DNA from: Pachypanchax playfairii | Lineage: Eukaryota > Chordata > Actinopteri > Cyprinodontiformes > Aplocheilidae | Direction of reading: 5' to 3' | Assembly: GCA_006937955.1 (NCBI GenBank) | Contig: SSNP01000041.1 | Span: 696,283 to 760,282 of the forward strand | Length of the DNA: 64,000 nucleotides | Shown here: one piece after another, positions 1 to 13,150 of the stretch | Layout of the letters: every line of letters starts with the position of its first letter | Position numbering within the stretch: position 1 is the first letter of the stretch | Program-made: the position numbers and the translations under genes | Notes under the pieces: generated by a model | Databases searched by the model: none | The model's input: only the letters and a program-made list of their open reading frames with translations | Told to the model about the DNA's origin: nothing

Positions 1-3000
1 GTAACTTTTAGAGTTTTATCAGTTAAAGTGTTAGATCAGTTTTATAAAGATGAAAGTTTATGAACAATTGGTGCGAAACTTGATGAGAGTTCTTCAAAGG
101 AACTCAGTCTGGAGATTAATTGTGACCAGGTTTACAAGTCATTTAGTCATTCTAAACTAATCTCTATTTCTAAGACTAAGACCAATCAAAGAGCTAAAAA
201 CAACAGATAAAATCAATGAGTCATCAGCTTTGCACAGAACCCCCCTTAAAAAATGACATATTGCTTTCACTTTATAACTAGGAATGATGAAAGTCCTCTG
301 CCACTCAACACACTTAACTCTAAAATATCAACTTACAATGAAGACAAAAAGAGCAAAATATTTTGACTTAAAAATGTGGATTTAATGTCCATGTGACAAT
401 AAAACCCAACGAAAATCCACTGAAATCGTTGAGCTGCTTCTTTTTTTTTAAGCAATGTCATAATACTTTGTAAAAGAAGCTCCAGAAAGATAAAACAAAC
501 TCTACTCTGATAGTAACTCAAGACATTTTGGGAGGGCAAGGATGTTTTTGTGTGCCATATAAAAGGTGGAAGTGATCTTTGAGTGAAACTTGGCCTTAAC
601 ACTCCAGGGTAAAAGGTTATAAAGTCTACAGCTTGTGGCTGTGAGAGCAGGATCAACAGAGTACATGAAGGCTGGTACCAGTACCAATATCTGCAAGTGC
701 CAGACTGTGCAGTCTGGAGTTTTGTTTTTGAGGACATAAGTCACCCTATCCAAAATGTAACAGGAGGATGTCTTGGTTCAAAGGAGCACCTTGACAAGTT
801 ATCAAAAGGCAAAGCAGAACAGAATATACCTCAGAGCTCCCTCTGTCTTCACTCTCTTTTGAGAAAGATAATGCCTGAGGGGTCTGAAGGAAACACACAA
901 AGCTTTAATCCACACTTCTTAGTCTCTACTTTGAGATCTTTAAAGAAAGCTAGGCCACGCTGCCTGGAAGTGTGACCCAGGGTGTGGTTTACACCGTGGT
1001 ATTCCTTTACTCTGTGTGCAATGTGCTGTGCTAATTGCTCATTGGTCATTGTCAGCATTTCAGTTCGTACATCTAGTATCTTCTGTGGGCTTCTACCAGC
1101 GTGCACATGTATTTTCTGCTTCGGCTTGAAAACAGACAGATACCATCAGAAGTGTCAGGAGGTTGAAAGTTGATACCAACACTGACAGCACTGAGGTAAA
1201 ACTTGAAGTCAGGGTTCAAATCCCACTACAACAGTAAACATACAGACCACTGACATGCCTCTAAGCAACATCCCAACCTGGTAGTGTCTATGTAAATCAA
1301 CTAAACAGGTGGAACTACACATAACAATTATTTCAATTTGTGAACATATTGGATTGAAGTTATTTGCAAATTGTCAACACCACAAAAGAAAACTACACGT
1401 TGGTACCGTCAGCTTAAACCTGGACTTGAGAACTGAACTTGTAAGTGAAAGCCAACACAATTCCATGCACTGTCCTACGGCTGCTCCGGTATAAGTTTTA
1501 AGTCTGTTCCTATCATGCAAATAAATTATTTAAACATAAAAATACACCTAGGACAAGTTTTCCTGGTGTTAACAGGCTAACATTTATAAATCTGCACTAG
1601 GAACAAAAAAGGGCTAACAGACTTGAACTGATTAACTTTGTTTTGATTAAAATGATCCAATAACAGAATATCAAGTGATCTATTAGCTAAACTATAACTA
1701 GTTTGTCCTGAATCGAGAATGTTTGAACTATTATTCACGCCAATCCAACTGGTAGCAATAAGCAACTAAATGCATATTTGAATATAAAAGCAGTTCAATC
1801 AAAATGATATTTTATGATATCTGAAGCAACAAACCTGTCATAACATGTTCGTGCACACAGGTTTCGACTATGTAGATTCCACCAGCCACCAGGTCCTTCA
1901 CAGGCTGAAGGGGAAATGACTAAAGCTGACACATCTACGACTACAGTCTGGAACAGAAACCTACTGTAGACTCCAACAACAACACTTAGAAGATCAGCGT
2001 CAAAGCCCTAATAACGTTTTTTTGTTTTGTTTTTTTTAAATGAGAAGCAATTATTGGAAGGTGTCACGTTTCAGAGCTGTCCGAATCTAATGCAGAAGGA
2101 TTATCCATAAAATCTAAGTAATCTAAGTATTTAACTGAGAAGTTCTTTCCAACACTTGTTTACAATGTTGTTTTTTTTTTTTTTTTTTGGGGGGGGGTCT
2201 GTATTACAAACAGTGTTGGTCTGTTATGTAATATCTCTGAAGCCAGTTTATCCATGGATTAAAGAATAGGGCAGATATTGGCTGGTTTGTGCCAGTGAAC
2301 TCAATCCATTTAAGCTGCTTGACATTTCATCTTAATACCTGCGTTATTAGCGCTAATGCCAGGTCTTACACTGGGACGAGCTCAGCGCAGCGCTGGACAA
2401 AACCCAAAAAGTAGTGAAAGATGTTTCATAGTAATAGTTAGATATAAAGTGACTTAACAAAAAAGGGGCTAAAGGAGTCATGTTGCTTTGTCAAACAGGT
2501 GGAGGAGAACACATAAGTGATAAAATGAAATAAGGTTTATAATGAGCTTATGTTTTTAGTTTTTACAGCTCAAAACTAAAATAATTAATGCAAACTGAAT
2601 TGATTACTAAAGAGTCAGTTCAATAAAGCTCAATGCTAACATGCTAAATGAGCATTGATAAGTTGCTATTATGTTTTAACCTTCAAAAGAAAACAAGAAC
2701 ATTTTTACTGCCTTTGCATATGTTCACTTTTCTATTTGTCATTTCCTTTGTTACTATGGACCAAATATTACTTTAGGTATCTAAAGCCGATGCGTTTAGC
2801 TAACTGTGCCATGCTAAATACCAGGCTGACAATCACTGCAAGGTCTGAAAATAAACACTGATGTAATATTTGATATTGATCCAAACTAAAGAAGAGTCTC
2901 AACCCCTAAGGGTAAAGTCTGAAATTAAAAGAAATCTCTGGGCTATTTATATTGATAATTCATATTTAGAAACATTTAAGTTTCCAAATAGCAAACAGTG

Positions 3001-3961
3001 AAAATGAAAAAACTAAAAAACTAAAGCAACAGATGTTTCTTCTCAAGTGAGAGTTGTTTATTTTCTATTGGTAAAAAAACAGTTGTATCTGGCTTTATGG
3101 TGTGCAATGTACAGTTTTCAGGGTTGCTGTGACAGTGATAAATTGTCAGCTACACACTTATCCACACGGAAACATCTTTTTCATTTTTCATTTCTGAAAT
3201 AGACCCATGAATGGAGCATTGTTCCTAGAAAAATCTTTATCCATATGAAAAAAAACAACAGCAAAACACTCAAACTGTCAGGCCTGTATATAACACTAAC
3301 ACAAAAATACACCCATAACAGGACAGAAGTGGTAGCTCATGCACATAAAGCTGGAAACAAGAACATCATCTCCAGAACATGTTTTCAAAAAATATTGTTT
3401 CCCTGTGGACGCAAGAATGTAAATATAAACTTTTGACCAGTTTTTAAACAGTGTTACTGTGACAACAGGGCCAAAACAATGCAAAATAATCGACCTTCTA
3501 TTTGATAACATTTAACCAAAGACTTCATCAATCAGTAAATAGTCTCAGCAACTCATCATACAGAAATTCTAAAATAAGATACCAGAAGTGACACGTTGGC
3601 CAATTTAATAGCCGAGGAAGAAGCTTTGCTGCGTGAACACTGTCTAAATGCAAAAGAGTGGAACGAGTCTGTCACTGTCACACGTATCACTCACTTCAGT
3701 TAGATTCTGTGTATTTACACTGAAAGCTCCCACCCACTGCTAACACTTAACATACCAGCAGATGGTTTCTGTACATTGTGACGCATGTAGTGTCACACTC
3801 TTGAGCCACAGAGCTCCTCTTGACCCCCAGTGAGAGAAACAATGAGGAGTACATTGTTATGAGTGAGAGAGACTGACAGAGGTGTGGTTACAATCAGAGA
3901 TGACCCGTCTCCCACCACCTCACAAAACCTGTCTGGGTTGATCAAATCTCAGTTCCACTAT

Positions 3962-4790
3962 AGTCCCTTTCAGACAGGCCATGAAAAAAGGTAATGGCTT
4001 CGTCCCTTGCACTTTTCTGTCTGAAAGCACCGTTGCGGTGTCGGCCCGCATAATCTGGTCCGGGACTTATCCTACGGAAGACCTAGTAATAAGAGCCGAC
4101 TTTACGCGGTACAGTGTTTGTATTCAGACAGGCAGGAGATGTCCAGGGAAAGCGAGAGGGGTGTGTGGCGGTGGGGAAACGGGGAACGCTGAAAACACAC
4201 ACATTGATGACGTATCTCAGGTAAACGACAGCGTATAAGAACATGTGATTTACCACCGACCAAAACACGAACCAAAACACTCAGTCATGTTCCAACGTTC
4301 TGACCAGAGCTCCATATCTTCTCAGATCATTTGCCTTTGATCCTTGTTATGTGTAAGACTGATCCGATCTCACCATCGTCCACTTCGTGCCGGAGCAGCG
4401 TGAGCTTACTTCAGGAGCCAGGTAGAGTCTCCACCGGTGACAGTGAGCGAGCAGAGTGCAGAAGCTGGAGTGGACGGCGGTGAGATCGGATCAGTCTCTG
4501 AACGAGGATAAAAGGTAAATGATGAGAAGATCTGGAGCTCTTGTCAGGAACGTAGGAAGAAAAAGCGATGAGCAGGTGAGACCTGATGCAACCACCGTGA
4601 GTAGTTCCAAGTACACCTGGCTGCAGCTCCCCGCCCCCACCACCGAATTTCCTTGCTGTTTTAAAGCAGCCGAAAGGCAATGCTCCGGAAAAAAAAGTGG
4701 CATGTCTGAAAATACAACTCTAGTTAAAGACCCGATCGGATTGGCCGCAAATATTCCCGAAAGTCTGTCTGAAAACGGCTTATGTAAATG
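3962..4790. mobile_element. Non-autonomous DNA transposon (MITE)
   Basis: The block differs from its surroundings in GC content. It is bounded by a short inverted pair, TTTCAGACAG at 3968-3977 and CTGTCTGAAA at 4765-4774. The same GTCTGAAAG-type motif recurs inside (near 4019 and 4122). It contains a nearly perfect internal inverted repeat (4356-4384 versus 4469-4497). It encodes no transposase. Exact termini and target-site duplication are not resolved, and the superfamily is not assigned. Confidence 0.5.
4356..4497. repeat. 29-bp inverted repeat, 84-bp spacer
   Basis: The left arm 4356-4384 (starting AGACTGATCCGATCTCACC) and the right arm 4469-4497 are reverse complements at 27 of 29 positions. 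They lie inside the MITE at 3962-4790 and could fold into a long hairpin. Confidence 0.85.
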
Positions 4791-7700
4791 ATAGATAACC
4801 TCCCAGTGTGTGCTTGTACCAGAAGTGATGCACATTCCTATAAATGCTTATAATTACACACTTTAACTAGCTGAGAATAACAGCAGTCCTCATGGGCTCT
4901 GCAGCACTTGCTGTCCTGGGAGGAAGTGTTTGCAGACAAACACGCCGTCTTTCAAATCCCAACAGCAAACACACGCTGACCAATGTAAGACACCACAGTT
5001 TGTAGCTCATTTCCAGCCGGGGACAGAAACCAGTAAACTATAAAGAAAGATTTCCTGCAGGAAACAAAAAGATACTGAGGAAGCCGGGTGAGGATTAGGA
5101 ATATAACTGCAGAGGAAGAAGCTGGAGAGTCGGAGAATTTGCTTCAGCTGAAACTGGTCAAACAAAAGCCTATTTTATATCCACTTTGTCAGCTCCATCT
5201 AATGTCTCTCAGCATGTTCATATATTTCTTCTCTTCGAATTAGCACACAACCTTAGATCCGAAAACATCTGTTATCCCATCCTGTAACTGAGAATCAAAG
5301 ATAATATTTACACCAGAAAATCCAAACTACACCCCGTACACATGTACTGCAAAACACAGACTCAAACACAAATCAAACCCATCACTAAATGTCAGAGATA
5401 CAGCATAAATGCTAAATGCTTTACCAACTTTTCATATATTTTTTCTTTGTTTTTAATGCTAACACAGATATAAAAGAAACCTATGTTCAAAACATGGCAA
5501 ACATGTGGCACTAGATTCAACAAAGCTGAAGTCACCTTTGTGTTTGAATCATGCTTTCTCCCCCTGAGTCTTTCCTTAGAGCTCAGTTTAGTTTGAATGA
5601 AACTTTCAAAGGAAGAACTTCTTACATTTTTCTTAAGAGCCTTGTTGAGAGATTTCAATGAGGTTTTGAAATGAGCAAAAACAAGAACGGGAAAAAAAAA
5701 AACCAACCTCTAGTCAAGAGCCTAAACAGTGTATACACATTAATGCAGCAGTATGAATGCAAACAGATAGAAAACAGAAGGTTTTGAAGTTATTTAGCTC
5801 CTCAACAGCAGGGTTACAGGATATATCTTTGGATTAGGTTTTGTGATGTTACAGAAGCAGTGGACGCTTTGACCCATCATCTAAAATCAGCAACAGGCAG
5901 CCCAGCATCACAACTATAGACAGTATTCTAATAAGTTCTTTTGAAGCTACGGGCCAATAGCAGCTGAGTAACAATCTGCAGAAATGTGATCAAGTCCCCC
6001 TTTCTTAGGCGACTACTCAAAGAGATTTGAAGGAGGCGAAAAGATGAGATGAAAGATGCATAACTTCATTAATTTAACTGAAATCATGTTTCTGTAATTA
6101 TTTATCTCAGTTTATCGGTACAGAACCAAACAAAAGAAGAAATTTTCCTGCTCTATTAAGACTTTAATCAAATTGAATTATTGGGAAAAGTTTGACTCAA
6201 GTGGAGTTTGTATGGAAGATTTAATACGTAGCAGCAAAAAGCATCAACATTCTTCAGCTATATGAGAAATAACCCCCAAAAGGTTGTTATATTAGAACTC
6301 ACCATTATTTTTCAAAGATTTATGCAAATAATAATTTGGGAAGTACATGAAAGAAAATTCAGAAAACAAAAACATGAGAGGAATAAGACTCTGAATCATA
6401 TGATTGATTTAAACGTAATATTTTCAATAAAACAGTCACACTGACATAGAAGAAGCAATGCATCATGCCCAAAATCAGTGCTGTGCCTCTTTTCAAAGGG
6501 ACAAACACACTCATCTGTCCATATACATCTAAAAGGCTGCAGTACTGTTGGTTTTCATTGTCTTTATTTGGAGGTTGACTGAGCACCTCCAAATTGTATA
6601 AGCTTAAAATTGAAATGGGATTAAAGTTCCTGTCCCACAGTTAAAATCTAATTATGCATACTGAGAAAGGACGGCCTGAGATAAAGCAGTAAAAAGCCTG
6701 TCTTGAAATGGTTGGGGGCAGGACAGAAATGTGAAAAAACTGAGCTATGCAACTCATTCAACAGGATTAAGATGCAAACTCAAGGCGGGGAAGCTCTGCA
6801 AAAGCCCCATGGGGGGAAAAGTGGAGGGGGAGGTAGGATGTGTGTGAGTGCAAGTAGCATCATGCTATCTGAACAACTGAAAGTTAAAAAAATAGAGTGA
6901 GATCAGAGCTTTGGTGGAAAGAAATGATGTAGCATAAATCATTCCTAATCATTTAAGAAAGTATCAGCAATGCAGCATCTGTATAAAACTCCACCTATAG
7001 CCTGTTTGCACATGTTTTTACATTAGCTTTTATCTGCATCAGCAATCAAGTGAAAGCTTCCTGGAGGAGAACACATAAGCTGTTTGTCTTTTAAATACAA
7101 ATGTTTGTGCAATTTCCAAACCAACACCAATAAAAACTGGATTTCTGCCATGTTTAATTGACTTCTTAACCCCACTTTTTAAAATAAACTCATTGGGTTT
7201 TGTTTGGTTTGAAGAAATTTACAACCTTGTTACATAGGAAAACACGAAGAAAACAAGAAGTCAGTAATCAACAGATCTTTCAAAACAAAAAAACTAAAAG
7301 ACTTTAAGTGAAATTTGACAAGCTGCAATAAGACCTCTCACAAAGAGACCAGCACAGCCCATATCCACTGAACCGCAGAGCCACTATCTTAACACACTCA
7401 CACACACATGTGGATAGAGATGGAGGACAGATGGAGTAGTGTTGTGGCTATCAAAGTGTGTTAAACAAGTGTATCTCAGCAGAGTTATCAGGGCATTCTT
7501 GAGTTTCAGGAAGATGCAAGAAAAAAACATTCTCAGGCTTGCTGTTCCCAAGAAATAAAAGCACCTGTCCCCTGAAAAGGATGCAGAAAAACTGAGAGCT
7601 TTCTTATGACAGATGGCACTGAGGGTTTTCTCACACAGGAAATAAAATTCCCTGTACACATTTGTTTGTAACTCAGCAGGCTCCAGAGCTGCAGAAAGAA

Positions 7701-9246
7701 GTAGACAAAAGGAAATCTCCAAACACACGGGGACAGTGGAAAGGTCAAAACACTAACTAAGCTAAAAGTCGAAATACTTGACCAGAGTAGCCAGAGGCAG
7801 CTGAATTTAAAAGAGCTGAAGACACATTCAGTGTCTTGTCTTTGTGAGCTTGTTAAGGAGCTGATTGCCTACCAGCTCCCTCAGGCCTTCCTTTCCTCAG
7901 AGCCTTAGGTCAGAAGGTCAACACATCAGGTAATGGTGATCTAACACTTGACATCAGGGTGAACCCTAATACAATACTGAATTTATTCTCAGGGCGATTG
8001 TATACAATAATGAAATACCAAATTAATGCTATTTTGATGTATTTATGAGAAACGATCTACAGCTAATAAAAGGTCCATCCCCCACAGGGACCATCAAGAG
8101 GTCACCGTTGTCAGGGATACACCAAAACTCGTTGGTCGTTGCTGTTGGACATGAATGCAGGGACACTGAATAAGGGCCATAGGGCCCATTAACCTGGTGA
8201 GTTGCTGCCCTCTCAGATGCTCAGCAGAGCAACTACAACAGCCATAAAGCACTTAGTAGAACAACAATCTGCCTTTTAGGTGCAAGATGAAGTCTGAGTC
8301 ATTCAGAAAAAATACTGCCAGGAAAAACAATGAATAAAAGCCTCAAAAAGCCTGATTAGAAGAAGCACAACCTCAAATCATATGCAGGCTTCTACTGAAC
8401 CCTGGACCACAAGAGCTGGTCTTTTCAGTGTGTCTGGATTCCTGGCCATGAAGACCTGACAGGATGATGGAGAAAAGTAAACAGATGAATTAATCTAGTC
8501 CTGTCAGGTAGTTTGGCTGCTGTGCTAAGATGAAACAAAAAAATGAAGACACAACAACTAAATGTCAGAATAGTTATGATATAAAAATATTATATTTATC
8601 TTCCTTGTTCATATTAAAGGCCTGTCCTGTTGTGGGAATGTTCATGTTTGCATCTGACTAATCTTTAACATTAAGGAACAAAGTCTGCTTCTGTTTGAGG
8701 AAAAAATGAGACTCAAAGCAAATTCTTTCTGCTTGACTGAACAGTATTAATGCTACCAAATCCAAACCCCAATCTCAAACACTTCACCAAACTCCATTAT
8801 TTATAAAAATCAAGAGAAACTGAGAAATGTCTATGCAAACTAAGTCTTTTGATGCCATGATGATTCTCGTCAACCGCACTGTACCGTTTCCTTTCTCAGA
8901 AACCCACTGAAGTGCTACAACAATGCAGCTCGGTTATGAGAGTGCTCGCCTAATAGCACCTTTTTATTAACCAAACCAACCACTTGCACACAACAGATTT
9001 ATCACTCAAAAGCAGTACAACCGGATCCTGCATAGAGCCTGCAGCAAACACTTCAACTCATCATGCCGTCAACATTACAACTGAAAGCTGCCACTGTCTC
9101 TGTTCAAGGAAAAGTTTCATAATAGCTCTGCAGTGTGGTTTTCCTTAAAATGTGGTTACTCAAATTTCCATCCTGGAAATTAAACTGAGAAAAAAGCTGT
9201 TTTTTTTCACAAAGAAAGAAATCTTGGATAAAAAAAGATGACTTAC

Positions 9247-12200
9247 CTGTGACAGAAATGGTCATGGGTGCCTCCAAAGGCCTGTTGTTGTCAAGATCCC
9301 TGCTTAACCTCAGATCCCCTGTGTCTTCATTTAACAACAGGAGATGGAGTTCATTCCCAGATTCAAACTTGTACTGGAGTTTATCCTTAACATCAGGGTC
9401 ATGAGCTGGTACCTTTCCAATAATTCCTGATGGAAAACTGTTGGACTTGTTGGTGACATAGTTGTTAAAGATAATCTCAAAGTCTTGCAACACAGGTTCA
9501 TTGTCATTCATGTCTACTAGTTGGATGTGCACGATTGCTCGGCTCACTAGTGGTGGTGATGTGGCCTGGACCACTATGACGTACTCAGTCTTGGTCTCAT
9601 AATCCAAGTCTGCGCGTGCAATGAGGTCTCCATTGTACATGTTCAGCTCAAAAATGTCTGGAATATTCCCTTCAACAATCTGGTACATGATCTGAGCATT
9701 GGTGCCCTCGTCTGGGTCAGTGGCAGTGATTTGGGCTATGACAGAGCCCACTGGGCTGTTTTCCTTCACCTCAATGAAAAGCTCATCTTTTTGAAATGCT
9801 GGAGCATTATCATTTATGTCTTCGACAACAATATGCACAGGAACAGATGCTTTCAGAGGAGGGACCCCCCTATCCACAACAAAAGCCTTTAGATTGTAAG
9901 CGGCAATGTTCTCACGGTCCAATTTACGATTAGTTCTGATGATACCTGAATATGGCTCGATCATAAAATCACCATCTCCATCATCTCCACCTTGAAAGGT
10001 GTAGGTCAACCTGGCGTTATTGTCAGAGTCCCTATCTGTAGCCGATAACTGCAGTACAAACGTGTGCATAGGTGCATCTTCCGATACAGTCCCCTGATAA
10101 ATATCTTGCTTGAACTGGGGAGCGTTATCATTAGCATCTAGGATTTTAACCTCCACGTAGGTAGTATCGGATTTCTGAGGGATCCCATTGTCTCTTGCAA
10201 TGATAGCCAAAGTGTACGAGGTCTGGTCTTCAAAGTCTATCTCCATTTGCGTTGTGATTGCACCTGTGTCTGGGTCAATCTTAAACTGAGGAACATTGTC
10301 CTCCATGACATACGTGATACGAGCATTCTCCCCCGTGTCCTCATCCGTTGCAGTCATTACCACCACAGTAGAGCCCACTGGTTTGTCTTCACTAAGACTC
10401 ACCTCATTGCTGAAGCTTTGGAACACAGGTCGGTGAGTGTTGGCGTCTGTCACATTGATGAACACCTGAGCTGTGTCGTAGAGTGTTCCGTCACTGGCGG
10501 TGACTGTCAAGACGTACTGCCGTTCCTGTTTGTAGTCTAGAGGAAGGGCCAAGGTGATGATACCACCACCGCTTTGACTAGTGATGGCAAAACGGTTTCT
10601 GGTGTTACCACTGGAGATCTGATACCCTACCACGCTGTTAATATCCCTGTCTATGGCCGTCACTGTCAGCACACTGGTTCCAACCGCAGCATCTTCATTC
10701 ATCTTAAGTGAGTACATCTTCTCAGTAAATGTGGGCACATTATCATTTACATCCAGCACAGTTATGCTGACGCTGGCTGAGGAGGACATCACAGATATCC
10801 CATGATCTCTTACTTCCACACCAAAGGTGTAGAAGTCTGTGGTTTCCCTGTCCAGTTCTTCCCTCACTGTAATCCAGCCTGTGCTGTTGTTGATGGTGAA
10901 TGGAAAACCAGGCACTGTGTCCGTGAGCCGGTATTCTAGACGAGCATTTTCCCCAGAATCACTATCTATCGCTTGGACATGGATAACTGAATAACCAATG
11001 GGCACATTTTCCAGCACTGTCGCCTGGAAAGGTGTGCTGACAAACATGGGACAATTGTCATTGACATCCTCCACTTGGACCACCACCATCCCTGTACTAT
11101 TTATCTGTGGAGGTCTACCACCATCCTGAGCTTTAATCCGCAGATTATACTCCCTATTCTTCTCATAATCCAGAGGGTTGATGACATCAATCACACCTGT
11201 GGGGGAGTGAATGTAGAATTGCCCTCTAATGTTGCCACTGATGATGCTGTAGTGAACTTTGCCATTGTTTCCCTCATCTTTGTCAGTTGCTTCCACCTGG
11301 ATGATTTTTGTGTTGACAGCCACGTTCTCTTTGACCTGTATGACATACCTCTTCTCACTAAACTGTGGACAGTTGTCGTTTTCATCCTCCACGGTGATGT
11401 GAACAGTAGCAGTGGCAGTTAGGGGATGAGGGTCTTTGCCCTGATCGTTGGCCTCAACAATCAGCTTGTACTGAGCCTGGGTCTCCCTGTCAGGCCGCTC
11501 TCGGATCCTCACAAGGCCGGTCCGGGAGTCGATCTCAAATACAGAGTTGATTCCATCGCCATTTACGATTTTATAAACCATGTTAGCATTGGAGGGGGCA
11601 TCTTTATCGGTAGCACGGATTGTCAGCACTTCAAAGCCAACTTCCACATTCTCCCTGATGCTTACACGGTAACTGTTTTGCTCAAAAGTGGGAATGTGGT
11701 CATTTTTATCACTCACAGTGATAGTGAGAATAGAAGTGGAAGCTCTTTTGGGGGTGCCATTGTCAGCCACAGTGACTTGAAAAACATGAGTGTCTTGGAC
11801 TTCTCTGTCAAGTCCCTGAATGGTTATTATGCTTCCTGTCTTTGCATCAATTTGAAAACAGTTGTCAGACCTTTTGTCAAATATGGCCTCCATACTGTAC
11901 TCCAGCCTCCCTGCCTCTCCATCATCCGGGTCTGTTGCTTTCAGGGTGATAACCCGAGTTCCTGGAGGTTCATTCTCGGGCACAGACACCTGATAGTTGG
12001 GGAGCTGGAACTTTGGAGGGGTGTTTACTTGTCGCCTCCTCCTGTGCATCAGCTGACCTGATTTTCTGTGGGCTGTTTCTGACAGAAATCCATGTTCAAA
12101 TTCCTTTAAAAGCGTCAAACTCAGCTGCACAGAGAGTCGAGAGCTGTGCAAAGCACAGTGCAAATGAACCTTTCCTCTGTGCACAAGACACAAATCAGTA

Positions 12201-12763
12201 AACAGAAACAAATCCCTGTGTCTGAACACAGTAAGGAAGTCTTTTCCAACACATTCACTGTTAAAAGAAGCAACGCTCCGTGTAAAAGTTGGCAAAAGTT
12301 CTGTTACATTCAATAACAATTTACCTGCGGGTAAACAGGAAGTTGCCTTCAGTTTTAAAAAGTGTTTCATTTGAATGTCTGGCTCACTTGTTGGTTTCTT
12401 TCTCTTGTATTTAATAAAGCAATCCTGCCCGTGGACATATACATTAAAATGCGTGAGAATAACGTCTCCAGACGTCGAGGAACCTGTTCTGAAATAAACA
12501 GGCGCTGGGTTCCTTGGCGTGCGCCCACAGTTAACTTTTTGGGATAGACGGATCACTCCGCTGTGCTTCTCAACATGGAAAAAGCTCTGAATAAATTTAG
12601 GAGATAAAGTCCTGTCAATTGTATAAGTCCACCCCGATCCCAGCGACAGGTTCGCCAAAAGGCTTCCAGGCTGTAAAGTCTCCGAAAGGTGCATCTCCAA
12701 ACATCCCGCAAGCTGTGCAGTCAGCAGGGCGCAAACCCAAACCCAACACACCGGTATCTCCAT
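9247..12763 (-). CDS. celsr1: Celsr1, first coding exon (nine cadherin repeats)
   Basis: This is the N-terminal part of a flamingo-type seven-pass cadherin, an adhesion GPCR of the planar cell polarity pathway at the plasma membrane. The ATG at 12763 opens a signal peptide (hydrophobic core around residues 6-19). A cysteine-containing region follows up to about residue 240, then a basic furin-like site RRRR at 241-244, then nine cadherin repeats from about 251 to 1172 with LDRE and DxNDN calcium motifs. The fifth repeat ends in DANTHRP instead of DxNDN, which I recall from human CELSR1 as well. The exon ends at a consensus donor (ACAG|GTAAGT); the frame stays open to 9104, but that part is intron. 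CELSR genes are known to encode all cadherin repeats in one huge exon. EGF, laminin-G, GAIN and 7TM parts are off-window. Assignment to paralogue 1 rests on similarity and on the adjacent trmu, as in human. The a/b copy is not decided. Confidence 0.95.
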
Positions 12764-13150
12764 GCTCGAATACCTGTCAGGTCCCTCTCAACTTGACTCA
12801 AACTCCTCCGTGAAAGGATTAACTCTCCCTCTCCCAGTGCCGCGTTTTACTTTTATCCCTCATTTTGAAGTTTTATTGCGGAAAAAGACGGCTGGTATCC
12901 ATAATATCCGCGGCGCACAGCGCCTGTCTCTCTGCGTCTGTGCGTGTGAACACACACGGAGTTTAAAATGAGTACAAAATGGCTCCATCTCCTCCTCCTC
13001 AGCTTATTTCCATAAACCTGCTGTGTCCCCTTTAGGGACGCTTTCACAACTTCTTTTTGTTGTTATGGAGATTGGAGAAATGCCACTGACGAATACGCAC
13101 AAGTCCATTGAATAGATTGAAAAATATTGGATAAAATTCCTACTGCGAAC
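12764..13150 (-). promoter_or_regulatory. celsr1 5' leader / promoter region
   Basis: Sequence directly upstream of the celsr1 start codon. It is richer in GC and CpG (for example around 12896-12920) than the AT-rich DNA beyond 13150, as expected for a vertebrate promoter or 5'UTR. No TATA box or transcription start can be fixed from sequence alone. Confidence 0.4.

Larger units (their letters stand above)
1..9246 (-). other. celsr1: celsr1 intron 1 (partial)
   Basis: No exon is recognisable on either strand. The celsr1 first exon ends at a good splice donor at 9246/9247 (minus strand), and the EGF/laminin-G exons expected next are not visible in any frame here, so the stretch is read as intron and exon 2 lies off the left edge. 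CELSR genes are known for a very long first intron. The contents are AT-rich unique DNA, a T-then-G homopolymer run near 2168-2197 and a MITE at about 3962-4790. Short open frames here are AT-rich and match no family I know. Confidence 0.7.

Noticed and set aside
333..737. 134-aa minus-strand open frame as a celsr1 exon
   Set aside because: No EGF, laminin-G or other CELSR similarity, and biased AT-rich composition.
1210..1240. tRNA B-box-like GGGTTCAAATCCCACT
   Set aside because: No A box at the right distance and no SINE body nearby; likely chance or a very old fragment.
9104..9246. C-terminal extension of the celsr1 open frame
   Set aside because: Similarity to CELSR ends at a consensus donor at 9246/9247; the rest is intron read-through.
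11426..12061. 211-aa plus-strand open frame
   Set aside because: It is the antisense of the celsr1 cadherin exon; the minus strand has strong domain evidence.
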